Shown piece by piece: positions 23,607-32,960 of a stretch of DNA of 60,867 bases. The notes below the pieces were generated by a model that saw only the letters and a list, made by a program, of their open reading frames with translations, had not been told where the DNA came from and made no database searches. The DNA comes from Labedella phragmitis (GTDB taxonomy: Bacteria > Actinomycetota > Actinomycetes > Actinomycetales > Microbacteriaceae): positions 1-60,867 of the forward strand of contig NZ_RZNB01000009.1 in the NCBI RefSeq assembly GCF_004078635.1, given 5' to 3'. Made by a program: the position numbers and the translations under genes. Numbering within the stretch: position 1 is the first letter of the stretch; the number at the start of each line of letters is the position of its first letter.

Positions 23607-25015
23607 TCAACCGATGATGGGTCGCTCCTCTGGAACGTCATAGAGCAGATTGCGCTGGCGCACAGCGAGTGCAGCCGCGAGACCGGCCGGACCGATACGT
23701 CCCGCGACCATGAGAGCACTTAAGACGCACTTCCCGAAGGGCGGGAGTTCTTCGCTGAGTCCGACCGATAGTCCGCACGTGGCGAAGGCCGAGATGACCT
23801 CGAAGAGGATGCGGTCGAGCGGGGTGTCCGTGACGAGCATGAGGAGAGCCGTCGCGGAGAGGACGAGCGTGGCCCCGAGGAACGTGACGCTGATCGCGAG
23901 TCGGAGCGTGCCGTCCGGGATGGTGCGGTTCGCGACGCGAACGTGCCGGTCGCCCCGGGCTTCAGCGATGATGGCGAGGAACAGCACGGCGAGCGTCGCC
24001 ACCTTGATGCCGCCGGCCGTTGACGCCGACCCACCGCCGACGAACATCAGGGCGTCCGTGGCGAGAAGCGTCGCCGGGTGCGACGCACCGGTGTCCGTGA
24101 GGGCAAAGCCGCCTGAGCGCATCATGACGGAGGCGAACAACGAGTGGAAGATCTTGTCGCCCACGCCCAAGCCCCCCACGGTGTCGTCATTCGACCACTC
24201 GAGCGCGCCCCAGATGATCGCTCCCACGACGAGCAGGATCGTCGTCACCGCGAGCGTCAACTTCGTGTGCAGCGTCCACCGAGCCCGATCCAGCCGTGCG
24301 TGATGATCGTGAGGAAGACCGGGAAGCCGAAGCTGCCGACGAAGACGCCGATCATGATCGGAGTGAGGATCCACAAGTCGGGCCCGTACGCGGCGAGGCC
24401 CCCGACGTTCGATGCGAATCCCGCGTTGTTGAAGGCTGACACTGCGTAGAAGACTCCGTGCCAGAGTCCCTCCCACCATGTGTCGTCCACGATCATGAAT
24501 CGGGGGACGAGCACGGCGGCGAGTGCACCCTCGATAGCGAGTGTCGTCAGGACGACGATGCGCAGCAGGCTCCCGACCTCGCCGAGACCGGAGGATCCGA
24601 TGCTCTGCTGAGCGAAGACCTTGCTCTTCACTCCCAGGCGGCGACTCACCGCGCGCGCGAGGAGCAGCGCGATCGTGACGATGCCGAGCCCGCCGGTCTG
24701 AATCGCCGCGAGGATGATGAGCTGCCCGAGGAACGACCAATGCGTCGCAGTGTCCACGGTGACGAGACCGGTGACGGTGACGGCCGAGACCGCGGTGAAC
24801 ATCGCATCGTGCAGGGCCGTGGAGCGGCCGTCTGCTGACGCAGCGGGTAGCGTGAGGAGACCCGTGAACAGAACGGCTGCGAGGACGAACACGAGGGCCG
24901 CTGTTCGAGCGGGCGTCCGCTTGGCGGCGTCGCCGATCCAGGACGTCACGCGACGCGCCAGCGAACGTGGTCGCACGTCGAGCGACGGGCGGATCGTGCG
25001 GGGCGAAAACGACAT
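23607..25015 (-). pseudogene. TrkH/KtrB-type potassium uptake protein, split by a one-base frameshift
   Basis: The N-terminal part reads from 25015 (ATG, GGAG seven bases upstream) into a stop at 24257-24259. The C-terminal part continues in the next frame from 24278 to 23607. The break lies at 24279-24281: HGWIGL in one frame runs directly into WTLHTKLTL in the other, so one base is missing. A repaired protein would be 469 residues with eight membrane segments and four pore loops (VTVTGL, FNNAGF, MRSGGF, GGGSASTAGG). The downstream frame keeps clean coding character to its natural stop, so the deletion is recent or a sequencing error. No TrkA/KtrA partner gene lies in the window. Confidence 0.85.
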
Positions 25016-25193
25016 CATCGGGCTCCGTTTTCCGTAGGCGCGCTGGACACACGCCGACCAGACTTCCCGGCTCACCTCCGCACAGCATAGTCAGGCCCGG
25101 CCGCGTCGACACCCAGACGGTCGCTCGTCGGCCCCGCACCAACGAAGATCGCGATTCGGTCGCTGAGCCCTTCGACGTTCCTCGTGACCGGGA

Positions 25194-25871
25194 TCAGCGG
25201 GCGGCGTCGCGGTCGCGGCGGGCATAGGCGGCGAGGAGCGTGCGCTCCGACTGGATGAGGTACGCGTCGAGCTCGTCGGCCGCGTCGCCCGAGCGGCCCT
25301 CCTCGTGGGCGCGGAGCACGCTCGCGTTGCGGTCGACGTACGGAGCGTGGAGGTACTCCGGGTCGTCGATGATGCCGAAGGCGAGCCGGAGCTCCGCCGA
25401 GACGTTCGCGTACACGCGGTCGAGTCGAGCACTGTCGGCGAGCGACACGATCGCCCGGTGGAACTCCATGTTGGCCGTGCCGACGGCGGCCCAGTCCCCC
25501 GCGGCACGTGCGGCGAGCGCCGCCTCGACCGCGGATGCGAGCTGCCGTCCGGCCGGGTGGCGCGGCGGCGCGGCGCGCATCGCCTGCACCTCGATCATGC
25601 GCCGCACCCGGTAGATGTCGATGATCGACGCGAGCGACGGCACCGCCACGATGACGCCGGCATGCGGGCGTCGGACGAGCAGCCCCTCCTGCGTCAGCAT
25701 CCGGAACGCCTCACGGAGCGTGTTGCGGGAGACACCGAGTGCGTCGCCGAGCGCCTGCTCCGAGAGCCGCGACCCCGGAGTGAACTGCCCGGAGATGATC
25801 GACGACCGGATGTCGGCCGCCGCTTTCTCGGCGCGGTCAAGCACCTCGTCATCGTCAGGCCGTTGGGTCAC
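25194..25871 (-). CDS. GntR family regulator, FadR subfamily (FCD domain)
   Basis: 225 residues from the GTG at 25871. The winged helix at about 15-80 shows IISGQFTPGSRLSEQALGDA followed by GVSRNTLREAFRMLTQEGLL. The C-terminal all-helical FCD domain carries the metal-binding residues in NMEFHRAI and later His in LRAHEEGRSGDA. The gene is probably leaderless (box at 25879-25884). It is divergent from the NRAMP/PxpA operon and is the obvious local regulator for it. Confidence 0.9.
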   Translation of the reverse strand: MTQRPDDDEVLDRAEKAAADIRSSIISGQFTPGSRLSEQALGDALGVSRNTLREAFRMLTQEGLLVRRPHAGVIVAVPSLASIIDIYRVRRMIEVQAMRAAPPRHPAGRQLASAVEAALAARAAGDWAAVGTANMEFHRAIVSLADSARLDRVYANVSAELRLAFGIIDDPEYLHAPYVDRNASVLRAHEEGRSGDAADELDAYLIQSERTLLAAYARRDRDAAR

Positions 25872-25878
25872 AATCGTG

Positions 25879-25884
25879 AGCCTA
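25879..25884 (-). promoter_or_regulatory. -10 box of the GntR gene, leaderless
   Basis: TAGGCT on the minus strand, seven bases before the GTG at 25871. No ribosome site lies between, as expected of a leaderless mRNA. Confidence 0.6.
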
Positions 25885-25949
25885 CCGGCCGGAGACTCCC
25901 GCGTATCAGGGGACGAAACATCGACGTAACGAATTCTTTACACGAAAGA

Positions 25950-25960
25950 TCGTTCAACAA
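25950..25960. promoter_or_regulatory. candidate GntR (FadR-type) operator
   Basis: TCGTTCAACAA fits the FadR-subfamily consensus TNGT-N(1-3)-ACNA. It lies in the divergent intergenic region, just upstream of where the -35 of the transporter operon should be. Confidence 0.45.
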
Positions 25961-25985
25961 CTTCCCTCCGAGTGTTCGACAGTCC

Positions 25986-25991
25986 TAGTCT
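25986..25991 (+). promoter_or_regulatory. -10 box of the 5-oxoproline operon
   Basis: TAGTCT, about 75 bases before the transporter start at 26070. No other good TANNNT box is seen in the interval. Confidence 0.4.
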
Positions 25992-26069
25992 GGGTCGCAC
26001 CCCCGGCCGGCATGCTCCCGTCCCACTCGGCCACCTCGGAACCACCTCTTTCGAACAGGATCTGGACCC

Positions 26070-27320
26070 ATGACCGAATCGACCACCCCGGCGCCCGCGT
26101 CGCCGGACGAGCTCAAGGCCTTCGCGAAGTCGCGTCGCCGCTCCCTGCTCGGCGCCCTCTTCCTCATGGCCACCTCGGCCATCGGCCCGGGCTTCATCAC
26201 GCAGACGGCGACGTTCACCGCGCAGCTCGGTGCGGCATTCGCGTTCGGCATCCTCGCGTCGGTCCTCATCGACCTCGCCGTGCAGCTCAACATCTGGCGC
26301 ATGGTGACGGTGACCGGCAAGCGCGCGAGCGTGCTGGCGAACGAGGCGCTCCGCGGCAGCGGCTACGTGCTCGCCGTCCTCATCGTGCTCGGCGGGCTCG
26401 TCTTCAACATCGGCAACATCGCGGGAGCGGGGCTCGGTCTCAACACGCTCTTCGGCCTCGACCCGAAGATCGGTGGTGTCATCAGCGCGGCCATCGCGAT
26501 CGCGATCTTCCTCGTGAAGCGCGCCGGCGTCGTGATCGACCGCGTCGTCATCGTCGCGGGACTTGCGATGATCGTCCTCACCGTGATCGTCGCGATCATC
26601 TCGCAGCCGCCGATCGGCGACGCTCTCCGTCAGACCGTGTGGCCGAACGAGATCAACTTCGCGACCATCACGACGATCGTCGGCGGCACCGTCGGCGGCT
26701 ACATCACGTACGCCGGCGCCCACAAGCTGCTCGATTCCGGCACGGCAGGTCCGGAGCACATCAAGGAGGTCAACCGCGCGGCGCTCAACGGCATCCTCGT
26801 CACCGGCCTCATGCGGTACGTGCTCTTCCTCGCGATCCTCGGCGTCGTCGCGAGCGGCGTCGTGCTCGACGTCACCGCCAACCCCGGCGCCCAGGCGTTC
26901 GAAGCCGCGGCCGGCGAGGCGGGTCTGCGCATCTTCGGAGCGATCTTCTGGATCGCCGCCATCACGAGCGTCATCGGCGCCGCGTACACGTCGGTGTCGT
27001 TCCTGCCGGTCTTCTCGGCGAAGATCACGGGTCGCGTCGCCGACTACTGGACCGTCGGCTTCATCCTGCTCTCGCTCGCCGTCTACCTCTCCATCGGCAC
27101 GGCGCCGGCCACGCTGCTCGTCTTCGTCGGCGGGCTCAACGGCCTCATCCTCCCCATCGGTCTCACGCTCTTCATGTTCATCGGATGGTTCCGCCCCCGC
27201 GTGCTCGGTGGGTACCGTTACCCGAAGTGGCTGCTGATCATCGGCTCGATCGCGGTGGTTGTGACGTGGTACATGGCCGTCAACGCCGTGGGCCCGATCT
27301 TCGCGCTCATCGCGGGCTGA
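26070..27320 (+). CDS. NRAMP-like transporter of the PxpA-linked (YcsG) type
   Basis: 416 residues with about eleven membrane segments. The fold order fits NRAMP, and the placement next to pxpA matches ycsG of Bacillus subtilis (ycsF-ycsG-kipI-kipA). The metal-coordinating motifs of true NRAMP transporters are absent: helix 1 reads SAIGPGFITQTATF where DPGN is expected, and no MPH motif is seen in helix 6 (the region around GGYITYAGAHKLL). It therefore probably does not carry Mn or Fe. Uptake of 5-oxoproline or a related lactam is a guess from context. A C-terminal segment has the FIGWFRPRVLGGYRYPKW loop. Confidence 0.85.
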   Translation: MTESTTPAPASPDELKAFAKSRRRSLLGALFLMATSAIGPGFITQTATFTAQLGAAFAFGILASVLIDLAVQLNIWRMVTVTGKRASVLANEALRGSGYVLAVLIVLGGLVFNIGNIAGAGLGLNTLFGLDPKIGGVISAAIAIAIFLVKRAGVVIDRVVIVAGLAMIVLTVIVAIISQPPIGDALRQTVWPNEINFATITTIVGGTVGGYITYAGAHKLLDSGTAGPEHIKEVNRAALNGILVTGLMRYVLFLAILGVVASGVVLDVTANPGAQAFEAAAGEAGLRIFGAIFWIAAITSVIGAAYTSVSFLPVFSAKITGRVADYWTVGFILLSLAVYLSIGTAPATLLVFVGGLNGLILPIGLTLFMFIGWFRPRVLGGYRYPKWLLIIGSIAVVVTWYMAVNAVGPIFALIAG

Positions 27321-27371
27321 CGCCCGCGTCGGTACGCCACACCCCATCGCACCAGGACTCCGGAGGACACC

Positions 27372-28241
27372 ATGACCGTCGACCTCAACAGCGACCTCGG
27401 CGAGAGCTTCGGCCGCTGGACCCTCGGTGACGACGCCCGCATGCTCGACATCGTCTCGAGCGCCAACATCGCGTGCGGCTTCCACGCGGGCGACCCCGTG
27501 GGGATCCGGGAGACGGTACGCGGGGCCGTCGCGGCCGGTGTGACGATCGGCGCGCACGTCGGCTACCGCGACCTCGCGGGCTTCGGACGCCGGAACATGG
27601 ACGTCGCGAGCGCCGAGCTCGTGGCCGACGTGATCTACCAGATCGGCGCTCTGCAGGGCATCGCGCGAGCGGACGGCGGCGAGGTCACCTACGTGAAGCC
27701 GCACGGCGCGCTCTACAACACCATCGTGCACGACGAGCGGCAGGCGCGAGACGTCGTCGAGGCCGTCGCCGCCGTCGATGCTCGCCTCGTGATCCTCGGG
27801 CTGCCGGGCAGCGCCGTGCTGCGGATCGCGGAAGAGCGGGGTTTGCCGACCGCGACGGAGGCCTTCGCCGATCGCGCCTACACGCCCGAGGGCACTCTCG
27901 TGTCGCGCCGTGAAGCCGGCGCCGTGCTCCACGACGCCGACGACATCGCCCGACGCATGGTGACCCTCGTGACGGAGGGCACCGTGACCGCGATCGACGG
28001 CAGCGTCGTCTCGGTGCGGGCCGATTCGCTGTGCGTCCACGGTGACAGCCCGGGCGCGACCGACATGGCGGCCCGCGTGCGCGCGGCCCTCACCGAGGCC
28101 GGGATCGGCATCGAGGCGTTCGCGCCCGAGCTCGGCGGCGCACGCCCGGCCACGTCGGAGGGAACGGAGCAGCAGGGTCTCGCCGCCCTGGATGTCAAGG
28201 ATGCCGGAGCGGCACCGCTCGGAGGCGTCGGGCGCTCGTGA
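27372..28241 (+). CDS. pxpA: 5-oxoprolinase subunit A (LamB/YcsF family)
   Basis: 289 residues. ATG with GGAGG six bases upstream. Opens with [14 protein letters not shown], then [14 protein letters not shown] and [15 protein letters not shown], the metal-binding and catalytic signatures of the family. VKPHGALYN follows at about residue 110. With PxpB and PxpC it opens 5-oxoproline to glutamate using ATP. The last 35 residues after APELGG are extra compared with typical members (about 250 residues) and look disordered. Its stop overlaps the GTG of the next gene. Confidence 0.93.
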   Translation: MTVDLNSDLGESFGRWTLGDDARMLDIVSSANIACGFHAGDPVGIRETVRGAVAAGVTIGAHVGYRDLAGFGRRNMDVASAELVADVIYQIGALQGIARADGGEVTYVKPHGALYNTIVHDERQARDVVEAVAAVDARLVILGLPGSAVLRIAEERGLPTATEAFADRAYTPEGTLVSRREAGAVLHDADDIARRMVTLVTEGTVTAIDGSVVSVRADSLCVHGDSPGATDMAARVRAALTEAGIGIEAFAPELGGARPATSEGTEQQGLAALDVKDAGAAPLGGVGRS

Positions 28242-29941
28242 GCGTGCGCGTCCTACCTGTCCGCGACGATGCGGTCCTCGTCGAGCTCGCCGATCTCGAC
28301 GAGACCCTCGCGCTCGTCGCGTCGCTCGAGGCCGATCCGGTCGCGGGCGTCGTCGACGTGGTGCCCGGCGCCCGCACGCTGCTCGTCGCGTTCCGGCCCT
28401 CGGCCGTGTCGGCGGAAGCGCTCGCGCGCGACGTGAGATCGCGCCCGCTCGACGCCCTCGCCGCGCGCGAGGCCACGCTCCGCCGCATCCCTGTCCGTTA
28501 CGACGGCGAGGACCTGTCCGCTGTCGCCGAGCTGCTCGGTGTCGCGGCCGATGAGGTCGTACGCCGGCACGCGGACGCGGAGTACGCCGTCGCGTTCGTC
28601 GGCTTCGCACCGGGGTTCGCGTACCTCACGGGAGGCGATCCGCTTCTCGACGTGCCCCGACGGTCGTCGCCGCGGACGCGCATCCCCGCCGGTTCGGTCG
28701 CACTCGCGGGCACCTACAGCGGCGTGTACCCCCGCGAGAGCCCGGGCGGCTGGCAGCTCATCGGGACGACGGACCTGCCGATGTGGGACCTCGCGCGGGA
28801 GCGCCCGGCGTTCCTCGAGCCCGGCGATCGCGTGCGCTTCGACCTCGTGGGAACCGAGAGGGCATCGGTGTCGGTGGCGGCGACCGCGACCGACAGCGGC
28901 GAGAACGCGGCGGCGAAGGCGCGCGAGGACGACGACGTCGCGGGCTTCGTCGGGCTCGAGGTCCTGAAGGCGGGACTCCAGACGACGTTCCAGGATCTCG
29001 GGCGCACCGGCTTCACGAGCATGGGCGTCTCGGCGTCCGGCGCCCTCGACCCGGTGTCGTTGCGCGCGGCCGACCGGCTCGTGGGGAACGACACGACCGA
29101 AGCGACCCTCGAGGTCGTCGTCGGGGGACTCGAGCTGCGGGCACACGGACCCCAGGTCGTCGCCGTCACGGGCGCAGCCGTCCCCCTCACGCTCGTCCGG
29201 CGCGACGGCTCGCGACGCTCAGCGCCCCTGCACACCGCCATCGCGCTCGACGACGGCGACGAACTTCAGCTCGGAATGGCAACCGCCGGCGTGCGAGCGT
29301 ACCTCGCCGTCCGCGGCGGCTTCGCGGAGGAGCCCGTCCTCGGCAGCCTCGCGACGGACGCACTCTCGGCCGTCGGCCCCGCGCCCGTGACGGCCGGGCG
29401 GCTCCTCGGCGTGCGGCCCACCGTCGGCGCCCCCTCCGTGATGGTCGAGTCGGCCCCCGCCCGCGCGCTGCCGCGAGCGGGCGAGGAGACCGTGCTCGAT
29501 GTCGTGCTCGGTCCTCGCACCGATTGGCTGAGCGCCGACGCGGTCTCCGCCCTCACCGGACAGGTATGGGACGTCACCCCGCAGTCGAACCGCGTCGGCG
29601 TCCGCCTCGCCGGGACCCCGATCGAGCGCGAACGCACGGACGAGCTGCCGAGCGAGGGGTGCGTCGCCGGTGCCCTCCAGATCCCTCCGAACGGCCAGCC
29701 CGTGCTCTTCCTCGCCGACCACCCCCTCACGGGCGGCTACCCCGTGATCGGGGCTGTCGTCGCCGACCAGGTCCCGCTCGCCGGGCAGCTCCCGGTGGGA
29801 TCGCGCGTGCGCTTCCGTGTCGTCGGGCCGTTCCACGAGATCGGCGGGCCCGCGGAAGCGGCCGACGGCGGGAGCGACCCGAGAAGCGACACGAATCCCG
29901 AGCACGACGAGCCCGAGCAAGCAGGAACGGACCACCGATGA
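28238..29941 (+). CDS. pxpBC: 5-oxoprolinase subunits B and C fused (KipI-KipA)
   Basis: 567 residues. GTG start overlaps the pxpA stop. Residues 1 to about 205 are the PxpB/KipI (AHS1) domain, with [39 protein letters not shown] and [10 protein letters not shown] 30-residue linker follows. From about 235 to 545 is the PxpC/KipA (AHS2) domain, with [20 protein letters not shown] and [20 protein letters not shown]. The two are usually separate genes. Both domains are homologous to the carboxyltransferase part of urea carboxylase, which matters because a biotin carboxylase is encoded directly downstream. An acidic C-terminal tail of about 30 residues is extra. Confidence 0.93.
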   Translation: MSVRVLPVRDDAVLVELADLDETLALVASLEADPVAGVVDVVPGARTLLVAFRPSAVSAEALARDVRSRPLDALAAREATLRRIPVRYDGEDLSAVAELLGVAADEVVRRHADAEYAVAFVGFAPGFAYLTGGDPLLDVPRRSSPRTRIPAGSVALAGTYSGVYPRESPGGWQLIGTTDLPMWDLARERPAFLEPGDRVRFDLVGTERASVSVAATATDSGENAAAKAREDDDVAGFVGLEVLKAGLQTTFQDLGRTGFTSMGVSASGALDPVSLRAADRLVGNDTTEATLEVVVGGLELRAHGPQVVAVTGAAVPLTLVRRDGSRRSAPLHTAIALDDGDELQLGMATAGVRAYLAVRGGFAEEPVLGSLATDALSAVGPAPVTAGRLLGVRPTVGAPSVMVESAPARALPRAGEETVLDVVLGPRTDWLSADAVSALTGQVWDVTPQSNRVGVRLAGTPIERERTDELPSEGCVAGALQIPPNGQPVLFLADHPLTGGYPVIGAVVADQVPLAGQLPVGSRVRFRVVGPFHEIGGPAEAADGGSDPRSDTNPEHDEPEQAGTDHR

Positions 29942-31716
29942 ACGCCCACGCCCCCCAGAAGGTCCTCATAGCGAATCGCGGCGAGATCGCCGTCCGCATC
30001 GCGAGGGCCTGCGCCGATCACGGCTACGCCTCCGTCGCCGTGTACGCCGACGGCGACGCAGACGCGCTACACGTCCGCCTCGCGGATGAGGCGTACGGCC
30101 TCGACGGCGTCACCGCCGCGGAGACCTACCTCGACGCCGAGAAGGTCCTCGCGGCCGCGCTCGCCTCGGGCGCGACCCTCGTGCACCCGGGCTACGGCTT
30201 CCTGAGCGAGAGCGCGGACTTCGCTCGAGCGGTGCGCGATGCGGGTCTCACGTGGGTCGGTCCGAGTCCCGAGAGCATCGAACTCCTCGGTGACAAGATC
30301 TCGGCGCGGCGACTCGCGGAGTCGGTCGGGGCGCCGCTCATCGCCGGCACCACGGATCCTGTCGCCGACCCGTCCGAGGCCGTCGCCTTCGCGGAGGAGC
30401 ATGGTCTGCCGATCGCGATCAAGGCGGCGTTCGGCGGCGGCGGTCGTGGGATGCGCGTCGCGCGACGCCTCGACGAGGTCGCCGAGCTGTTCGAGGCCGC
30501 CGGCCGCGAGGCCGTCGCAGCCTTCGGTCGCGGTGAGTGCTTCGTCGAGCGCTACCTCGAGCGACCCCGGCACGTGGAGGCGCAGGTCCTCGCGGACGAC
30601 CACGGCAACGTCGTCGTCCTCGGCACGCGCGACTGCTCGCTCCAGCGCCGCAGTCAGAAGCTCGTGGAGGAGGCGCCGGCGCCGTTCCTCACCGACGAGC
30701 AGCGCGAGCGTGTGCACACCGCGGCCCGCGATATCTGCGCGGCCGCCGATTATCGAGGCGCGGCGACAGTCGAGTTTCTCCTCGGCGTCGACGGCCTGCT
30801 CTCCTTCCTCGAGGTGAACACGCGACTTCAGGTGGAGCACCCCGTCACCGAGGAGACGACGGGCGTCGACATCGTCGGTGAGCAGTTGCGCATCGCGGCG
30901 GGACTGCCGCTCTCGATCACCGAGACACCAGCGGCGCGCGGGCACTCCTTGGAGTTCCGCATCAACGCCGAGGATCCGGCGCGCGGCTTCCTCCCCGTTC
31001 CCGGCACGATCTCCGTGTTCGCGCCGCCGACGGGTCCGGGCGTGCGGCTCGACACGGGCGTGGAGTCGGGCTCCGCCGTGTCCGGGAACTTCGACTCGAT
31101 GATGGCCAAGCTCATCGTCACGGGGGTCGATCGGGACGCCGCGCTCACGCGGGCACGGCGAGCGCTCCGCGAGTTCCGCATCGAGGGTGTCGCCTCGGTC
31201 CTGCCGTTCCACCGGGCCGTGCTCGACGACGCCGAATTCACCGCCCAGGACGGCTTCGCCGTACACACGCAATGGATCGAGACGACGTTCGCGGACCGCA
31301 CGCCGCCGCAAGCGCTCGCGGAGGAGCCGGTCGGGCCCGACGTCGTCTCCTCCTGGATCGAGGTCGACGGCCAGCGGTTGAGCCTGCGGCTGCCCTCGTC
31401 GCTCGCGGGTGCCGTCGCGCTCGGTGGCGGGACGGCTTCCGGCTCGGCTTCCGCCTCCACCGCGGGAACGAGTCCGTCCGCTGCTGCCGCCGACGGCGAC
31501 GTCCTCGCACCGATGGCCGGCACCCTCGTGCGATGGGCCGTCGAGGACGGCGCCGCCGTGGAGAAGGGCGACACGATCGCGGTCATCGAGGCCATGAAGA
31601 TGGAGACGACGGTCACAGCTCCCGTCGCCGGCACCGCCGAGCTCGCGGACGACGCCCCGTCTCCCGGCGACCCCGTCTCCCCCACCACGGTTCTCGCGCG
31701 GATCACCACCGCCTGA
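29938..31716 (+). CDS. biotin carboxylase with C-terminal biotin carrier domain
   Basis: 592 residues. ATG overlaps the pxpBC stop. The biotin carboxylase part (about 1-445) opens with [20 protein letters not shown] and has the ATP-grasp glycine loop [24 protein letters not shown] and [16 protein letters not shown] variable Ala/Ser-rich linker (about 490-520) leads to the biotinyl domain with EAMKMET, Lys554 being the biotin site. No classical AccD-type carboxyltransferase gene is in the window. Overlap with pxpBC indicates translational coupling, so its natural carboxyltransferase partner is probably PxpBC itself. Confidence 0.92.
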   Translation: MNAHAPQKVLIANRGEIAVRIARACADHGYASVAVYADGDADALHVRLADEAYGLDGVTAAETYLDAEKVLAAALASGATLVHPGYGFLSESADFARAVRDAGLTWVGPSPESIELLGDKISARRLAESVGAPLIAGTTDPVADPSEAVAFAEEHGLPIAIKAAFGGGGRGMRVARRLDEVAELFEAAGREAVAAFGRGECFVERYLERPRHVEAQVLADDHGNVVVLGTRDCSLQRRSQKLVEEAPAPFLTDEQRERVHTAARDICAAADYRGAATVEFLLGVDGLLSFLEVNTRLQVEHPVTEETTGVDIVGEQLRIAAGLPLSITETPAARGHSLEFRINAEDPARGFLPVPGTISVFAPPTGPGVRLDTGVESGSAVSGNFDSMMAKLIVTGVDRDAALTRARRALREFRIEGVASVLPFHRAVLDDAEFTAQDGFAVHTQWIETTFADRTPPQALAEEPVGPDVVSSWIEVDGQRLSLRLPSSLAGAVALGGGTASGSASASTAGTSPSAAAADGDVLAPMAGTLVRWAVEDGAAVEKGDTIAVIEAMKMETTVTAPVAGTAELADDAPSPGDPVSPTTVLARITTA

Positions 31717-31750
31717 GGACGTTGCGGTGCCCTGATCGGACGGTCGTCGG

Positions 31751-32788
31751 TCAGACCTCCGGGATGATGACGGGCTCCGTGCGACCCGACGCGGCCGAAC
31801 GCGCCGCCGCCTCCATCAGCGCGAGACTCCCCAGGTTTCCGGCTCCGGACGTCTCGGGCGCGGTGCCCGAAGCGATCGACCGCGCGAAGTGCTGCAGCCC
31901 GGCGGACCGCCCGTAGAGCGGCATGTCTTCGAGATCGACCGCGACGGGCTCGCCTCCGGGGCGACGGAGCGACACCCTGTCACCGTCGGGGTTGTCACCG
32001 AGCCGGCTGGTGAACTCGATCTGCCCCTTCTCCCCGTCGATCGCCCATTCCCCCGCCCACGCCGTCGGCGCGCCACGGCTCACCCAGCTGCCGCGGTAGC
32101 TCACCACGAGACCCGACTCCATCTCGATGACGATGACGGCGGAGGCCTCCTCGTCGTAGCGGCTGAAGGACGGATCGCCCACCTTCGCGTAGACGCTCAC
32201 GGCCTCCTGACCGGTCGTCTTGCGGAGCAGGTCGAAGTGGTGGATCGCCATGTCGTTGATGAGCGGGTGCGGGAAGCGGTAGTGCCGGTGCGTCGTCTTC
32301 GGAGCGTCGTTGTCCCACTGGCGGAAGTCGATGTTGATCGCCGAGATCTCGCCGATCTCGCCGGCTGCCAGCAATCGCTGCACCGCGCGCGGCGCCGGAT
32401 AGAAGCGGTAGTTCTGGCTGACCTGCAGGACCAGATTCTTCTCCGCGGCCCGGCGCACCGCGACGGCGGCCTCCTCGACGGTGTTGGCGAAGGGCTTCTC
32501 CACGAGCACGTGCTTCCCGGCATCGAGCGCCTCGAGGGCGAGCGGCACGTGGGTCACGGCCGGTGCGGTGATGACGACGGCATCGGCGGAGACGCCGTCG
32601 AGCGCCTCGGCGAGCGACGCGAAGTCCGGCAGATCCGGGCGCTTCATCGCCGTGAGGACGTCCGCTCGGGTTTTCGCGTCGATGTCGACGACCGCGACGA
32701 CGTCGACGTCCGGCACCCGCGGGATGGCGAGCCGGGCCCAGTTGCCTCCCCAACCACCGAGGCCGACATGGATGACGTTGAGTGGCAC
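31751..32788 (-). CDS. Gfo/Idh/MocA family dehydrogenase
   Basis: 345 residues from the GTG at 32788, with AGGAG six bases upstream. The NAD(P)-binding Rossmann fold opens with NVIHVGLGGWGGNWARLAI. The family signature VLVEKPFANTVEEA is at about residue 95, and NDMAIHHFDLLR (about 175) carries the catalytic His pair. Likely oxidises a sugar or cyclitol. It is divergent from a LacI regulator, which probably controls it. Confidence 0.9.
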   Translation of the reverse strand: MPLNVIHVGLGGWGGNWARLAIPRVPDVDVVAVVDIDAKTRADVLTAMKRPDLPDFASLAEALDGVSADAVVITAPAVTHVPLALEALDAGKHVLVEKPFANTVEEAAVAVRRAAEKNLVLQVSQNYRFYPAPRAVQRLLAAGEIGEISAINIDFRQWDNDAPKTTHRHYRFPHPLINDMAIHHFDLLRKTTGQEAVSVYAKVGDPSFSRYDEEASAVIVIEMESGLVVSYRGSWVSRGAPTAWAGEWAIDGEKGQIEFTSRLGDNPDGDRVSLRRPGGEPVAVDLEDMPLYGRSAGLQHFARSIASGTAPETSGAGNLGSLALMEAAARSAASGRTEPVIIPEV

Positions 32789-32948
32789 GAAGAAGCTCCT
32801 GTGATTCGGCGGCTGCAGTACCCCGACAGACTGCTCCTGACCGCCCGTGCGGTCGGCATCGAGGCCGCGTCGTCCACGCTAACACCGGAGCGACGACCAC
32901 CGATCGCGTCGGAGCACGGGCGCCGAGCACGCGCCAGCACCCCTCCCC

Positions 32949-32954
32949 TATCCT
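32949..32954 (+). promoter_or_regulatory. -10 box of the LacI-type gene, leaderless
   Basis: TATCCT, six bases before the ATG at 32961, with no ribosome site between. Confidence 0.6.
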
Positions 32955-32960
32955 GAGCAC

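Noticed and set aside
26070-27320. ordinary manganese/iron NRAMP importer
   Set aside because: The DPGN and MPH metal-binding motifs are missing and the gene sits in a lactam operon.
25938-28610. 890-codon open frame on the minus strand
   Set aside because: It is antisense to the GntR promoter, NRAMP-like and pxpA genes, is dominated by Arg/Asp/His/Glu low-complexity sequence and has no domain; an artefact of high GC.
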